A stretch of DNA of 7,516 bases from an uncultured Ruminococcus sp. (GCA_902783815.1 CACZSM010000048.1:1-7516), one strand, 5' to 3'; shown: positions 1-7,081, counted from the stretch's first letter. Program-made: numbers and translations. The notes: generated by a model from the sequence alone, not told the origin.

Positions 1-648
1 TATTCTGACGAAGGTATTTGTAGCCCCGACAGATTTCATAATGCTTATCTCAAATCGTCTTGAATACATAGTCATTTTTATGGTATTGGAAATAATGAAC
101 AGAGTCACGATACCAAGTATAAGCACGACCCAGAACCCGACAAGACTTACGAAGTAATTAAGTTTAGTAAGAGTTCTGGCGATTTCGGATCTGTCGCTGA
201 CAGATACGACGCCGTTAATTTTTTTGATTTGTCCTATAGTAGATTTATAATCCGTAAGATTTTTTAGTCTGACCTTATAGACATTCCCAAGAGGATTTTC
301 GTCACCCTGCATACTGTCATAGAGATTGCCCAGCTTATCCTTATACTCCATAATAGCGTCATTTTTGGAGTAGAATTCACAGCTTTCAACATTTTCGAGT
401 TTTCTGATGTTATTGCCAAGTTTTATAGCGTCGATATCAGACATTTCATAATCAAGATATACATTTATCTGGTTATCATCGCCGATAGAGGATATCAGAT
501 TATTGACATTAAGGGAGATAAGCATAGCAGCGCCGGTGATTATAAGACAGGAAACAAGTACTACAATAGAAGCCAGTGACATCATTCTGTTGTTCCAGAT
601 ATTTTTCAGACCCTCTTTAATAAGGTAGCCAATACTTGATAATCTCAT
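1..648 (-). CDS. ftsX: Cell-division ABC transporter permease-like protein FtsX, C-terminus cut off by the window edge
   Basis: FtsX is the membrane half of the FtsEX complex. It does not transport a solute but passes the ATP cycle of FtsE across the membrane to peptidoglycan hydrolases (PcsB or CwlO-type proteins in Gram-positives). The frame is open for 216 codons up to base 1; the family is usually about 300 residues, so the last two membrane helices lie outside. Visible are a cytoplasmic N-terminus (YLIKEGLKNIWNNRMMSLAS, residues 8-27), a first helix at about 24-46, an extracellular domain at about 47-165, a second helix at about 166-187, and the conserved cytoplasmic motif MKSVGATNTFVRI at 204-216. 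The ATG at 648 overlaps the ftsE stop as ATGA and has GGAGGTGG seven bases upstream, which supports translational coupling. The identification is firm from the motif and the neighbouring ftsE. Confidence 0.95.
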   Translation of the reverse strand, partial: MRLSSIGYLIKEGLKNIWNNRMMSLASIVVLVSCLIITGAAMLISLNVNNLISSIGDDNQINVYLDYEMSDIDAIKLGNNIRKLENVESCEFYSKNDAIMEYKDKLGNLYDSMQGDENPLGNVYKVRLKNLTDYKSTIGQIKKINGVVSVSDRSEIARTLTKLNYFVSLVGFWVVLILGIVTLFIISNTIKMTMYSRRFEISIMKSVGATNTFVRI

Positions 649-1352
649 TTTTCAGCCACCTCCATATCAGACGGATGATATTTCGTCGGCAGAATTTCAT
701 CGCGTTCAATTTCACCGTTATTAATAATAATGATCCTGCCGCCGAATTCCTTAACGAGATCATGTTCATGAGTAACGATTATCACAGTAGTACCTCTTTT
801 ATTTATCTCAACAAGTTTTTTCATGATCTCATGAGACATTTTAGGGTCGATATTACCTGTAGGTTCATCCGCAATTATCATTTTAGGATTATTGACAATA
901 GCCCTTGCGAGGCTGACTCTTTGCTGTTCACCGCCGGAAAGCTCATTAGGCCTGCATTTTTCCTTACCCTTCAGACCAACCATTTCAATAACATAAGGTA
1001 CTCTTTTTCGTATTGATTTTTCAGACGATCCGATAGCCCTCATAGCAAATGCTATATTATCATATACGGACATTTTTTCAATAAGTCTGAAGTCCTGAAA
1101 AACCACACCCATTGTTCTTCTCAGGTAAGGTATTTTACCTTTTCTGATTCTCATAAGGTCAAAGCCATTTACTCTTATTTTTCCGAAAGTAGCCTTTTCC
1201 TCACGGATAAGCAGTTTTAAAAATGTACTTTTACCTGCTCCGGAAGCTCCGACAATAAAGACGAATTCACCCTTGTTTATATCGAGGGAGATATTCTTAA
1301 GAGCCTCCGTACCATTCGGATAGACCTTAGAAATATTTTCCAAATGTATCAA
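645..1352 (-). CDS. ftsE: Cell-division ATP-binding protein FtsE
   Basis: FtsE is the cytoplasmic ATPase that drives FtsX and so gates peptidoglycan hydrolysis during division or elongation. With the start chosen here it has 235 residues, close to the family's usual length of about 228. All ABC motifs are intact: Walker A GASGAGKST (35-43), Q-loop Gln86 in VFQDFRL, signature LSGGEQQR (138-145), Walker B MIIADEPTGNID (158-169) and switch His195 in VTHE. The N-terminus IHLENISKVYPNGTEAL is typical of FtsE. The start is a TTG at 1352 with AGGAG nine bases upstream. An in-frame TTG at 1385 overlaps the previous stop but lacks a ribosome site and would add 11 residues that I do not recognise as part of the family. 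The gene lies 29 bp after the RsbW-like gene and overlaps ftsX by four bases. The identification is firm; the start is likely. Confidence 0.96.
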   Translation of the reverse strand: MIHLENISKVYPNGTEALKNISLDINKGEFVFIVGASGAGKSTFLKLLIREEKATFGKIRVNGFDLMRIRKGKIPYLRRTMGVVFQDFRLIEKMSVYDNIAFAMRAIGSSEKSIRKRVPYVIEMVGLKGKEKCRPNELSGGEQQRVSLARAIVNNPKMIIADEPTGNIDPKMSHEIMKKLVEINKRGTTVIIVTHEHDLVKEFGGRIIIINNGEIERDEILPTKYHPSDMEVAEK

Positions 1353-1361
1353 TTTTACACA

Positions 1362-1366
1362 CTCCT
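1362..1366 (-). promoter_or_regulatory. Ribosome binding site that decides the ftsE TTG start
   Basis: The minus strand reads AGGAG here, nine bases before the TTG at 1352-1350. The alternative TTG at 1385 is preceded by CTGACAAAACTGC, which has no Shine-Dalgarno-like purine run. This favours the shorter 235-residue FtsE. Confidence 0.7.
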
Positions 1367-1381
1367 GTATTTCTGGCAGTA

Positions 1382-1804
1382 TCAAAGCAGTTTTGTCAGC
1401 CTGAAGATATTTCTGCCGTTTTCGTATTTATACTCAGTTTCATCCATGATCTTCTTGACGATGTAAATACCGAGTCCGCCTATTTTTCTGTCCGAAGCCG
1501 ACAGAGTAACATCCGGATCCGGTTTTGCAAGAGGGTCATAAGGCTTTCCACTGTCGATAAAGGTTATTGTTATACTGTTAGGCTGATCGCAGGTCTCAAC
1601 GCAGATCTCAGCCGGTCCGGGTAAGCCGTCATAGGCGTAGTTTGCAATATTGACAAATATCTCCTCAGCACAAATCTGTATCTGAGAGATATATTTTACA
1701 GAACAATTTGTCTCATCAAGATAATGTCCGATAAATTCAAGAACAACATCCAGGTTTTCCAATGCTGCATCAATTTGCAGTCTGTCAGCTGTTTTATGAG
1801 CCAT
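1382..1804 (-). CDS. RsbW/SpoIIAB-like ATP-binding regulatory protein (anti-sigma factor/serine kinase family)
   Basis: This 140-residue protein is a single GHKL-type ATPase domain of the HATPase_c_2 kind, as in RsbW and SpoIIAB. Those proteins phosphorylate a STAS-domain antagonist and may hold a sigma factor. The ATP-binding boxes are visible: N box with Glu48 and Asn52 in AEEIFVNIANYAY, G1 box IDSGKPYDP (83-91) and G2 box GGLGIYIVKK (109-118). The ATG at 1804 was chosen because GGAAGGGAG sits seven bases before it. An upstream in-frame ATG at 1822 falls inside that ribosome site and would give 146 residues. The gene begins 29 bp after the SpoIIE-type phosphatase gene, a typical partner-switching pairing. 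No STAS or sigma gene is in the window, so its partner is unknown. It may not be an anti-sigma factor at all; related domains also regulate other targets. Confidence 0.88.
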   Translation of the reverse strand: MAHKTADRLQIDAALENLDVVLEFIGHYLDETNCSVKYISQIQICAEEIFVNIANYAYDGLPGPAEICVETCDQPNSITITFIDSGKPYDPLAKPDPDVTLSASDRKIGGLGIYIVKKIMDETEYKYENGRNIFRLTKLL

Positions 1805-1811
1805 GTAATAA

Positions 1812-1820
1812 CTCCCTTCC
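1812..1820 (-). promoter_or_regulatory. Ribosome binding site that decides the RsbW-like gene start
   Basis: The minus strand reads GGAAGGGAG, seven bases before the ATG at 1804. The in-frame ATG at 1822 overlaps this motif, with only a weak AAGG about ten bases upstream of it. The second ATG is therefore the better start. Confidence 0.75.
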
Positions 1821-1833
1821 ATATTATTGTGCC

Positions 1834-4800
1834 TTAGCTTTCGCCCCGGTATTCAATACAAAGCATAGTCAGATCATCGAACTGCTCTGCATTTTTCACA
1901 AATCCATCAACCGTCCAGCGGACATTTTTGAGCAGAGCCTGCGGCGAGGATCCTTTTCTTTCGTTCAGTGCTTCGATCATTCTTTCCGTGCCGAAAAGCT
2001 GGTTTTCACTATTGGTAGCCTCCGGAACACCGTCCGTATAGACAAACAGCTTTGCACCTGGTTCAAGCTGTATCTCATATTGCTTATATCGCACGCCGTT
2101 CATTCCGCCTATTACGAAACCATGTTTATCTTTATAGAGTTCAAAATTCCCGTTGGGCTGCATAAGAACAGGATATTCATGTCCGGCGTTTGCCGCAGTC
2201 AGCTTACCTGTTGAGATCTCAAGAATACCTATCCATACAGTTACGAACATATCCTCCTGATTATTAGCGCAGATAGTTTTATTAGTCAATGTCAGTATTT
2301 CGGCAGGAGTTTTGCCCATTTTAGCATAATTCGCAATAATAATTTTTGCTGACATCATAAACAGCGCAGCAGGAACTCCCTTACCGGAAACATCAGCGAT
2401 CTCTATACAAAGATGGTCGTCATCAACAAGGAAGAAATCGTAGAAATCCCCACCGACCTCTTTTGCAGGATCCATTGACGCAAAGATATCGAATTCACTT
2501 CTGTCCGGGAACGGAGGGAATTCCCTCGGAAGCATACCGCTCTGTATTTTACTTGCAGTCTGCAATTCCGTTACAAGTCTTTCCTTTTCCACTTCTTCCT
2601 TATGTTTTTTCTTAAGTCTTTTTATTTTCTTATCAATGAAGATATGGACGGCAATACCGATTATCATTGAAAGAGCAGCTCCGATGAGGATGTAAAACCA
2701 AAGCATTTCATAAAATGCTTTTTCCTTTTTGATTTTCACAGTCATGGTTTTTACGCTCTTTCCGAGGGGATCAGTTACATTGATGATAAATTTATATTCC
2801 CCACCGAAAAGGTTAGTATAGTCAATAGGATCAAGCTCATCACTGTCAACAGTTGTAAATTTGTCACTAAAGCCGTCCAGACAATAGGATACCTGAGGAT
2901 TTACCAGTGAATAGTTGAATACAAAAGCGTGAATTGTCAGCTTCTGTATATCAGCCGGAACAGTAAAATTACCATTTTTATCCGGGAACATTCTCTCGCC
3001 GTCGATATCAATATACGGTACAGCTACTTTATAGTCAGTTCTGGTCTTATATTCAGATTCTATATTTACCTTTACAACGCCTGTATTTCCTGCGATATAC
3101 AGATCACCGTCATCACTTGATCCACTGTATGAATTAGCAGTTGCAACGCATGGCAGACCATTTAATATGGAATAGTGAGCAGCTTCTATTTTTTCATTTT
3201 TTAACATAGTTTCTGTGGGAACAACATAAATGCCATTGCTGCTCAGAACCCACATATTGTCATCTTTGTTTTGTACCAGATCAAAATTATTTGAATAGGG
3301 GAAATCCTTTATTACAGTAATGCTATGATCCGGCAACATATAGGATATCGAATTGCTTGTGATGATCCAGATAATATTTCGTTTATAGTCGGGTTTGAGT
3401 CTGAGTATCGTTTCGGATGAAAGACCGTCATTTGTTCTAAGAGTCCTTACGCTGTCATTTCCGATTATATAAAGACCTCCGCCATCTGAACCTGCAAGTA
3501 TCTCTCCGTCAGCATCCTCAGCAACAGTCAGTATTTCCGTATTTTCAAGGCCATCTTCTTCTGTGAATTTTTTTGTGACCTTATCGTTTTCAATAACAGC
3601 CAGACCGCCGCTTGTTGCGACAATGATCGAACCGTCTTTTTTTTCATAAACAGTACGCACCCTTGACGATGGAAGTCCATCATTTACAGAGTATGATCTT
3701 AATTTTCCGTTGTCATAGCAGTAAAGACCAAAAGAAGTCCATACCGAAAGCCATAATCTGTTTTTACTGTCCCTGATAAGTGAACGGATACGCTCATCAG
3801 ACATTATTCTGATAAGCTCTCTTTCGGAATAATTTTCATATTCTGAATCATCGTTTGATTGTTGTATATCTTCATCTTCTGTAATATCATCCTCTGTGGT
3901 TGAAAGAGGACCGTTTTCATCAATTATTTCAAGTCCCGTATCCGTAGCGATATACAGCTTTCCGTTATACATACAGGTAGAATTGACAACCGAGCTTTTC
4001 AGATTATAGCGGTTATATATATCCGTAAAGCGGTTGGGTGTTATTTTCAGAACGCCCTGACGGGTAGATGTGATCCAGAGGTTTCCCTCGTTATCTGCCA
4101 TTATCGAACTGATCTTGTTATTCATCGGAAGGTTATCCAGTACCCTGACCTCATTATTTTCCAGTGTACCGATACCGTTTGTTCCGCATATCCAGAGTTT
4201 ATCGTCAATGTAATACATACCCTCCAGAGAATAAAGAGGATCAACATAAATTTCATTTATGTTTTTTATGCTCCCGTTTTTGAATTCACAGTAAAATATT
4301 CCAAAAAATTCTGTGCCAAGATAGACAAATCCAGGATTTTTATTATCAGGCAATATACATTTTACTCCGGAAATATCTGTACTATTTTTGATCGAGCAGA
4401 ACGAAACGACCTCGCCGTCTTTCAGAGTGAACAGATCCATATCCTTTGAAAGACAGTAAATAAGTCCGTCTTCGCCGAGATTCATTTTTTCGACACAGAT
4501 ATCCTTTATCAGATCATTTGTCAGCGGATGAAGTTTGAAATCATTATCTGCCATAAGTATGCCGTTTTTTGTTCCGACATAAATTCTTCCGGTGCTGTCC
4601 TCTTCGATACAGTTTACGGATAGTGACTTCAATCCCTCGTCAACGCCCCAGTGAAGCAGAACATCCTTATCCAGCATTGCAAGACCACTGTCATTTGAAC
4701 CTATCCAGAGTCTGTTATGGCTGTCAACGAACAGACTGATAATGCCTGAAAAGCCAAGAGATGAATCCATGCGCTCAAAATTATTGCCGTCATAGCGCAC

Positions 4801-5094
4801 AAGACCTCCATAGCTGCCGATCCAGATAAAGCCCTCGCTTGTCTGGACAATAGCATTTGCCTCAGAAGTAGGCAGACCGTTAGTATTATTATACATTATG
4901 GACGAATAACTGGCGCCCTCGGCAAAGGGATCAAGTACAGCGGAGGTGTCCTGCGTATCTGCGGAATAAACACTGAGCGGAGTATTACCGTATGAAAGCA
5001 GCAGCACAGCCGTAATGAGCGCTGATATCAGCATCATTATTCTGCCTTTTGCTGAGCAGCGCTTAAAAAAGTATTTACATATGTTTAAGTTCAT
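1834..5094 (-). CDS. Membrane sensor phosphatase: double beta-propeller, Y_Y_Y-like domain, SpoIIE/RsbU-type PP2C
   Basis: This 1086-residue protein probably senses an extracellular ligand and responds with a cytoplasmic serine/threonine phosphatase. An N-terminal hydrophobic segment (about 19-38) acts as signal or anchor. About 14 propeller-type blade motifs follow between 90 and 672 (for example WIGSYGG 91-97, LWICGT 300-305, LYIATDTG 380-387, MWVLSSNG 614-621), enough for two seven-bladed propellers. A Y_Y_Y-like beta domain spans about 715-790, a transmembrane helix about 797-820 and a charged coiled-coil linker about 822-850. The PP2C domain (850-1083) keeps the metal-binding acidic residues: Asp883 in GGDFYD, Asp901 in ADVSGKG, Asp1021 in YTDG and Asp1073/1074 in FDDLTM. 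An acidic insert interrupts the propellers at 398-425. The ATG has AAGGAG eight bases upstream. As first gene of the cluster it likely opposes the RsbW-like kinase. Domain calls are solid; the ligand is unknown. Confidence 0.92.
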   Translation of the reverse strand: MNLNICKYFFKRCSAKGRIMMLISALITAVLLLSYGNTPLSVYSADTQDTSAVLDPFAEGASYSSIMYNNTNGLPTSEANAIVQTSEGFIWIGSYGGLVRYDGNNFERMDSSLGFSGIISLFVDSHNRLWIGSNDSGLAMLDKDVLLHWGVDEGLKSLSVNCIEEDSTGRIYVGTKNGILMADNDFKLHPLTNDLIKDICVEKMNLGEDGLIYCLSKDMDLFTLKDGEVVSFCSIKNSTDISGVKCILPDNKNPGFVYLGTEFFGIFYCEFKNGSIKNINEIYVDPLYSLEGMYYIDDKLWICGTNGIGTLENNEVRVLDNLPMNNKISSIMADNEGNLWITSTRQGVLKITPNRFTDIYNRYNLKSSVVNSTCMYNGKLYIATDTGLEIIDENGPLSTTEDDITEDEDIQQSNDDSEYENYSERELIRIMSDERIRSLIRDSKNRLWLSVWTSFGLYCYDNGKLRSYSVNDGLPSSRVRTVYEKKDGSIIVATSGGLAVIENDKVTKKFTEEDGLENTEILTVAEDADGEILAGSDGGGLYIIGNDSVRTLRTNDGLSSETILRLKPDYKRNIIWIITSNSISYMLPDHSITVIKDFPYSNNFDLVQNKDDNMWVLSSNGIYVVPTETMLKNEKIEAAHYSILNGLPCVATANSYSGSSDDGDLYIAGNTGVVKVNIESEYKTRTDYKVAVPYIDIDGERMFPDKNGNFTVPADIQKLTIHAFVFNYSLVNPQVSYCLDGFSDKFTTVDSDELDPIDYTNLFGGEYKFIINVTDPLGKSVKTMTVKIKKEKAFYEMLWFYILIGAALSMIIGIAVHIFIDKKIKRLKKKHKEEVEKERLVTELQTASKIQSGMLPREFPPFPDRSEFDIFASMDPAKEVGGDFYDFFLVDDDHLCIEIADVSGKGVPAALFMMSAKIIIANYAKMGKTPAEILTLTNKTICANNQEDMFVTVWIGILEISTGKLTAANAGHEYPVLMQPNGNFELYKDKHGFVIGGMNGVRYKQYEIQLEPGAKLFVYTDGVPEATNSENQLFGTERMIEALNERKGSSPQALLKNVRWTVDGFVKNAEQFDDLTMLCIEYRGES

Positions 5095-5115
5095 TTATTT
5101 TGCTCCTTGTGAAAA

Positions 5116-5148
5116 ATTATAGCAATACTCACCGCTACTATTATATCA
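5116..5148 (-). promoter_or_regulatory. Candidate promoter elements for the sensor phosphatase-ftsEX operon
   Basis: The minus strand has two extended -10 matches: TGATATAAT (5148-5140) and TGCTATAAT (5124-5116). The first would give a leader of about 40 nt. The second would start transcription almost at the ribosome site, so I prefer the first. Neither has a good -35; a T-rich run (TTTTTT, 5168-5163) sits 17 bp upstream of the first. This is prediction from consensus only. Confidence 0.5.
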
Positions 5149-5156
5149 CGATATAA
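5141..5156. promoter_or_regulatory. Perfect 7-bp inverted repeat, possible operator
   Basis: The plus strand reads TTATATC-AC-GATATAA, a perfect inverted repeat with 7-bp arms and a 2-bp spacer. It covers most of the candidate -10 (5145-5140) of the minus-strand operon, where a bound dimeric repressor would block RNA polymerase. The surrounding DNA is very A+T-rich, so chance is a real alternative. I do not recognise the motif as that of a named regulator. Confidence 0.4.
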
Positions 5157-5274
5157 CAAATAAAAAAACAAAAATTTAAATTTTTCTGCATTTTTTTATA
5201 AATTACTAGTATATGATATATAAAAAATATAAGGAATTTCGTGTTATTTTGTGGTAATTTTGTATTATATGCCC

Positions 5275-5303
5275 TTGAATAAATGGAAAATCTATGGTAT
5301 AAT
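5275..5303 (+). promoter_or_regulatory. Sigma-70/SigA-type promoter of the symporter gene
   Basis: The plus strand has TTGAAT (5275-5280, five of six bases matching TTGACA), a 17-bp spacer and a consensus TATAAT (5298-5303) preceded by TGG, an extended -10. Transcription would begin near 5310 and give a leader of about 120 nt before the ATG at 5431. Consensus quality and spacing make this the best promoter in the window. Confidence 0.8.
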
Positions 5304-5311
5304 TTCAAGGT

Positions 5312-5329
5312 ATTGTCGATTTAGACAAT
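5312..5329 (+). promoter_or_regulatory. Short dyad at the predicted 5' end of the putP transcript
   Basis: ATTGTC (5312-5317) and GACAAT (5324-5329) form a perfect 6-bp stem around a 6-nt loop directly after the predicted start site. No U-tract follows, so it is not a terminator. It could be a stabilising 5' hairpin or a DNA operator just downstream of the promoter. Confidence 0.4.
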
Positions 5330-5357
5330 GATATGGCAGTTCTGTTGATTCTTTTGA

Positions 5358-5384
5358 TATAAACTTTTGTTTCTGAGGTTTATA
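5358..5384 (+). promoter_or_regulatory. Second dyad in the putP leader
   Basis: TATAAAC (5358-5364) and GTTTATA (5378-5384) form a perfect 7-bp inverted repeat around 13 nt. The stem is A+T-rich and would be weak as RNA. It is more plausible as a protein-binding site, or as chance in A+T-rich sequence. Confidence 0.3.
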
Positions 5385-5418
5385 CAAATCGGTCGGATCT
5401 GCAAAAAAATACTTATCT

Positions 5419-5422
5419 GGAG
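5419..5422 (+). promoter_or_regulatory. Ribosome binding site that decides the putP start
   Basis: GGAG lies eight bases before the ATG at 5431. The in-frame GTG at 5422 overlaps this motif and has no site of its own, so the ATG is preferred. Confidence 0.7.
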
Positions 5423-5430
5423 TGCTGATA

Positions 5431-6921
5431 ATGAAAATCGAGGAAATTATCGTTTTTTCTGTCTATCTCTTGTTCATGCTTGGGATAGGCGTGTTTTTCT
5501 TTTTGAAAAACAAAAATGACGGCGAAAAGTCATACTTTCTTGGCGGCCGTAAAATGGGACCGTGGGTTGCTGCTCTTTCAGCTGGCGCATCTGATATGAG
5601 CGCCTGGGTTCTTATGGGTCTGCCTACATCTGTGTATGCTCTTGGTCTGGGACAGATGTGGATCCCTGTTGGTCTGGCGTTGGGCTATGCCCTCAGCTGG
5701 ATATTCGTTGCACCAAGACTCCGCAGGTTCTCTATCGTTGCAAAGGATTCTATTACTATACCTCAGTTCCTGACAAACAGATTCCTTTCAAAGTCCTATG
5801 CTTTGCAGATCATGTGTGCAGTTGTTTTTCTTGTGGCTTACACCGTGTATGCAGCATCAAGCCTTAAAGCCTGCGGAACACTTTTCAATACCGTACTTGG
5901 TGTTGACCCGATGATCGCAATGTATATTGCTGCCGCTATAATCGTGAGCTATACATTCCTCGGAGGTTTTTCAGCAGTATGCTGGACTGACTTCTTCCAG
6001 GGTATGCTGATTTTCGCCGGTATGCTTATTGCTCCGATATTTGCGGCTTCTCTTGTGGATCTCTCACATCTCGGACAGATCGCAACACCTGTTGAGGATT
6101 TCTGGAATCCCTTTACAAACTGGCAGGATATCGTTTCCGGTATGGCATGGGGTCTGGGATATTTTGGTATGCCGCATATCATCATAAGATTTATGTCTAT
6201 ACGCTCACAAAAGGATCTTAAAAAATCTGCTGTTATTGGAATTGTCTGGACAACATTTATCCTCGTTTTTGCCGCTGTCATAGGTATTATTGGTCTTGCA
6301 TACCTTGGCTTTGATAAGAATATCTCTGAAAATTCACTTGTTTTTATCACAATGGTAAGACATATATTCCCCGGTCTGGTTTCCGGCGTAATGCTTTCGG
6401 CAGTTCTTGCCGCATCAATGAGTACAGCCGACAGTCAGCTCCTTTCCGCAGCATCTTCCTTTGCAAGTGATGTGTATAAGCCTGTTTTCCGTAAGAATAA
6501 AACCAGCGAAAAGGAAATGAAATGGGTAAGCAGATTTGTTGTGCTTGGAATATCTGTTATAGCTCTTGTGATCGCTTCTTTACCTGGTTCTGGTTCGATA
6601 ATGAGTCTTGTGTCAAATGCATGGGGACTTTTTGGCGCTGCATTTGGCCCGACAATACTGCTTTGTCTGTTCTGGAAGAGGTTTAACTTCAAAGGCGCTG
6701 TCACAGGTATCGGAGTGGGCGCAGTAGTTGATGTACTCTGGCTGATATTCATGTCCGGAACTGGTGTTTATGAGCTTGCTCCCGGATTCCTTGCAGGTCT
6801 TATTGCTGCGATCGTTACTACACTTCTGACTAAAGCTCCTTCAAAAGAGGTCGAGGATCTTTTCGACAGATCAGTTGCATATAAGGATAAGGAAGAGTCT
6901 GCTGCCCAAAAAACAGAATAA
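5431..6921 (+). CDS. putP: Sodium/proline symporter, PutP type (SSS family)
   Basis: This 496-residue integral membrane protein should import L-proline with sodium, for nutrition or osmotic adjustment. The length is close to E. coli PutP (502). The early region FLGGRKMGPWVAALSAGASD and the following MSAWVLMGLP are typical of PutP, with Asp55 and Ser57 in the SDMS motif of the second helix. ASMSTADSQLL contains Ser331-Thr332, equivalent to the sodium-site Ser340-Thr341 of the E. coli protein. Hydrophobic segments run throughout and fit the family's 13 helices; the last 25 or so residues form a charged cytoplasmic tail. The ATG with GGAG eight bases upstream is preferred to the GTG at 5422. The gene is monocistronic, between its own promoter and a strong terminator. 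Proline is the likely substrate by family resemblance; another SSS substrate cannot be excluded. Confidence 0.93.
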   Translation: MKIEEIIVFSVYLLFMLGIGVFFFLKNKNDGEKSYFLGGRKMGPWVAALSAGASDMSAWVLMGLPTSVYALGLGQMWIPVGLALGYALSWIFVAPRLRRFSIVAKDSITIPQFLTNRFLSKSYALQIMCAVVFLVAYTVYAASSLKACGTLFNTVLGVDPMIAMYIAAAIIVSYTFLGGFSAVCWTDFFQGMLIFAGMLIAPIFAASLVDLSHLGQIATPVEDFWNPFTNWQDIVSGMAWGLGYFGMPHIIIRFMSIRSQKDLKKSAVIGIVWTTFILVFAAVIGIIGLAYLGFDKNISENSLVFITMVRHIFPGLVSGVMLSAVLAASMSTADSQLLSAASSFASDVYKPVFRKNKTSEKEMKWVSRFVVLGISVIALVIASLPGSGSIMSLVSNAWGLFGAAFGPTILLCLFWKRFNFKGAVTGIGVGAVVDVLWLIFMSGTGVYELAPGFLAGLIAAIVTTLLTKAPSKEVEDLFDRSVAYKDKEESAAQKTE

Positions 6922-6969
6922 AGGGAACCTCTGAAAATATAATACTGATACAGAATTGAGAAAGTTCAT

Positions 6970-7010
6970 AACCTGGCATAGTTTAGCGTATAGACTGTGC
7001 CAGGTTTTTT
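6970..7010 (+). terminator. Strong intrinsic terminator after putP
   Basis: The stem begins AACCTGGCA (6970-6978) and ends TGCCAGGTT (6998-7006). Pairing continues inward to about 16 bp with two G-T pairs, around a GCGTA loop, and the stem runs into six T residues (7005-7010). It lies about 50 bp after the stop codon and has the form of a Rho-independent terminator for plus-strand transcription. Confidence 0.93.
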
Positions 7011-7053
7011 AGTGTGGAACTGTATGAGTGTGGAGTTTGGAGTTATTTGAAAA

Positions 7054-7081
7054 GTTAAATGTTAAAAGTTAAAAGTTAAAT
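7054..7081. repeat. Tandem 7-nt repeat GTTAAAW, four copies
   Basis: GTTAAAT, GTTAAAA, GTTAAAA and GTTAAAT follow each other without gaps, and a fifth isolated GTTAAAT occurs at 7134-7140. This is a simple-sequence tract in non-coding DNA after the terminator. Slippage could change the copy number. Confidence 0.85.

Larger units (their letters stand above)
5095..5421. other. A+T-rich divergent intergenic region
   Basis: These 327 bases separate the minus-strand sensor operon from the plus-strand symporter gene and hold the control regions of both. Besides the promoter candidates, the 7-bp inverted repeat and the leader dyads listed separately, there is a 16-bp A/T palindrome AAAAATTTAAATTTTT at 5170-5185, which may simply be bent or UP-element-like DNA. 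I see no small gene, tRNA or recognisable riboswitch core. Confidence 0.8.

Noticed and set aside
636..1016. Plus-strand open frame of 126 codons across the ftsE/ftsX junction
   Set aside because: It is antisense to ftsE, whose motifs are unmistakable, and its translation shows no recognisable domain.
1762..2214. Plus-strand open frame of 150 codons opposite the PP2C domain
   Set aside because: It is the antisense shadow of the phosphatase and RsbW-like genes, with no ribosome site or protein-like motifs.
2929..3120. Small plus-strand frame within the sensor gene, and another at 5658-5867 within putP
   Set aside because: Both are short out-of-frame readings of real genes without independent support.
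5170..5185. 16-bp palindrome AAAAATTTAAATTTTT as an operator or terminator
   Set aside because: It consists only of A and T in very A+T-rich DNA; with no loop and no G+C stem it carries little information.
5949..6350. Minus-strand open frame of 133 codons within putP
   Set aside because: It lies wholly opposite a conserved transporter gene and has no family features; the same holds for 6435-6752.
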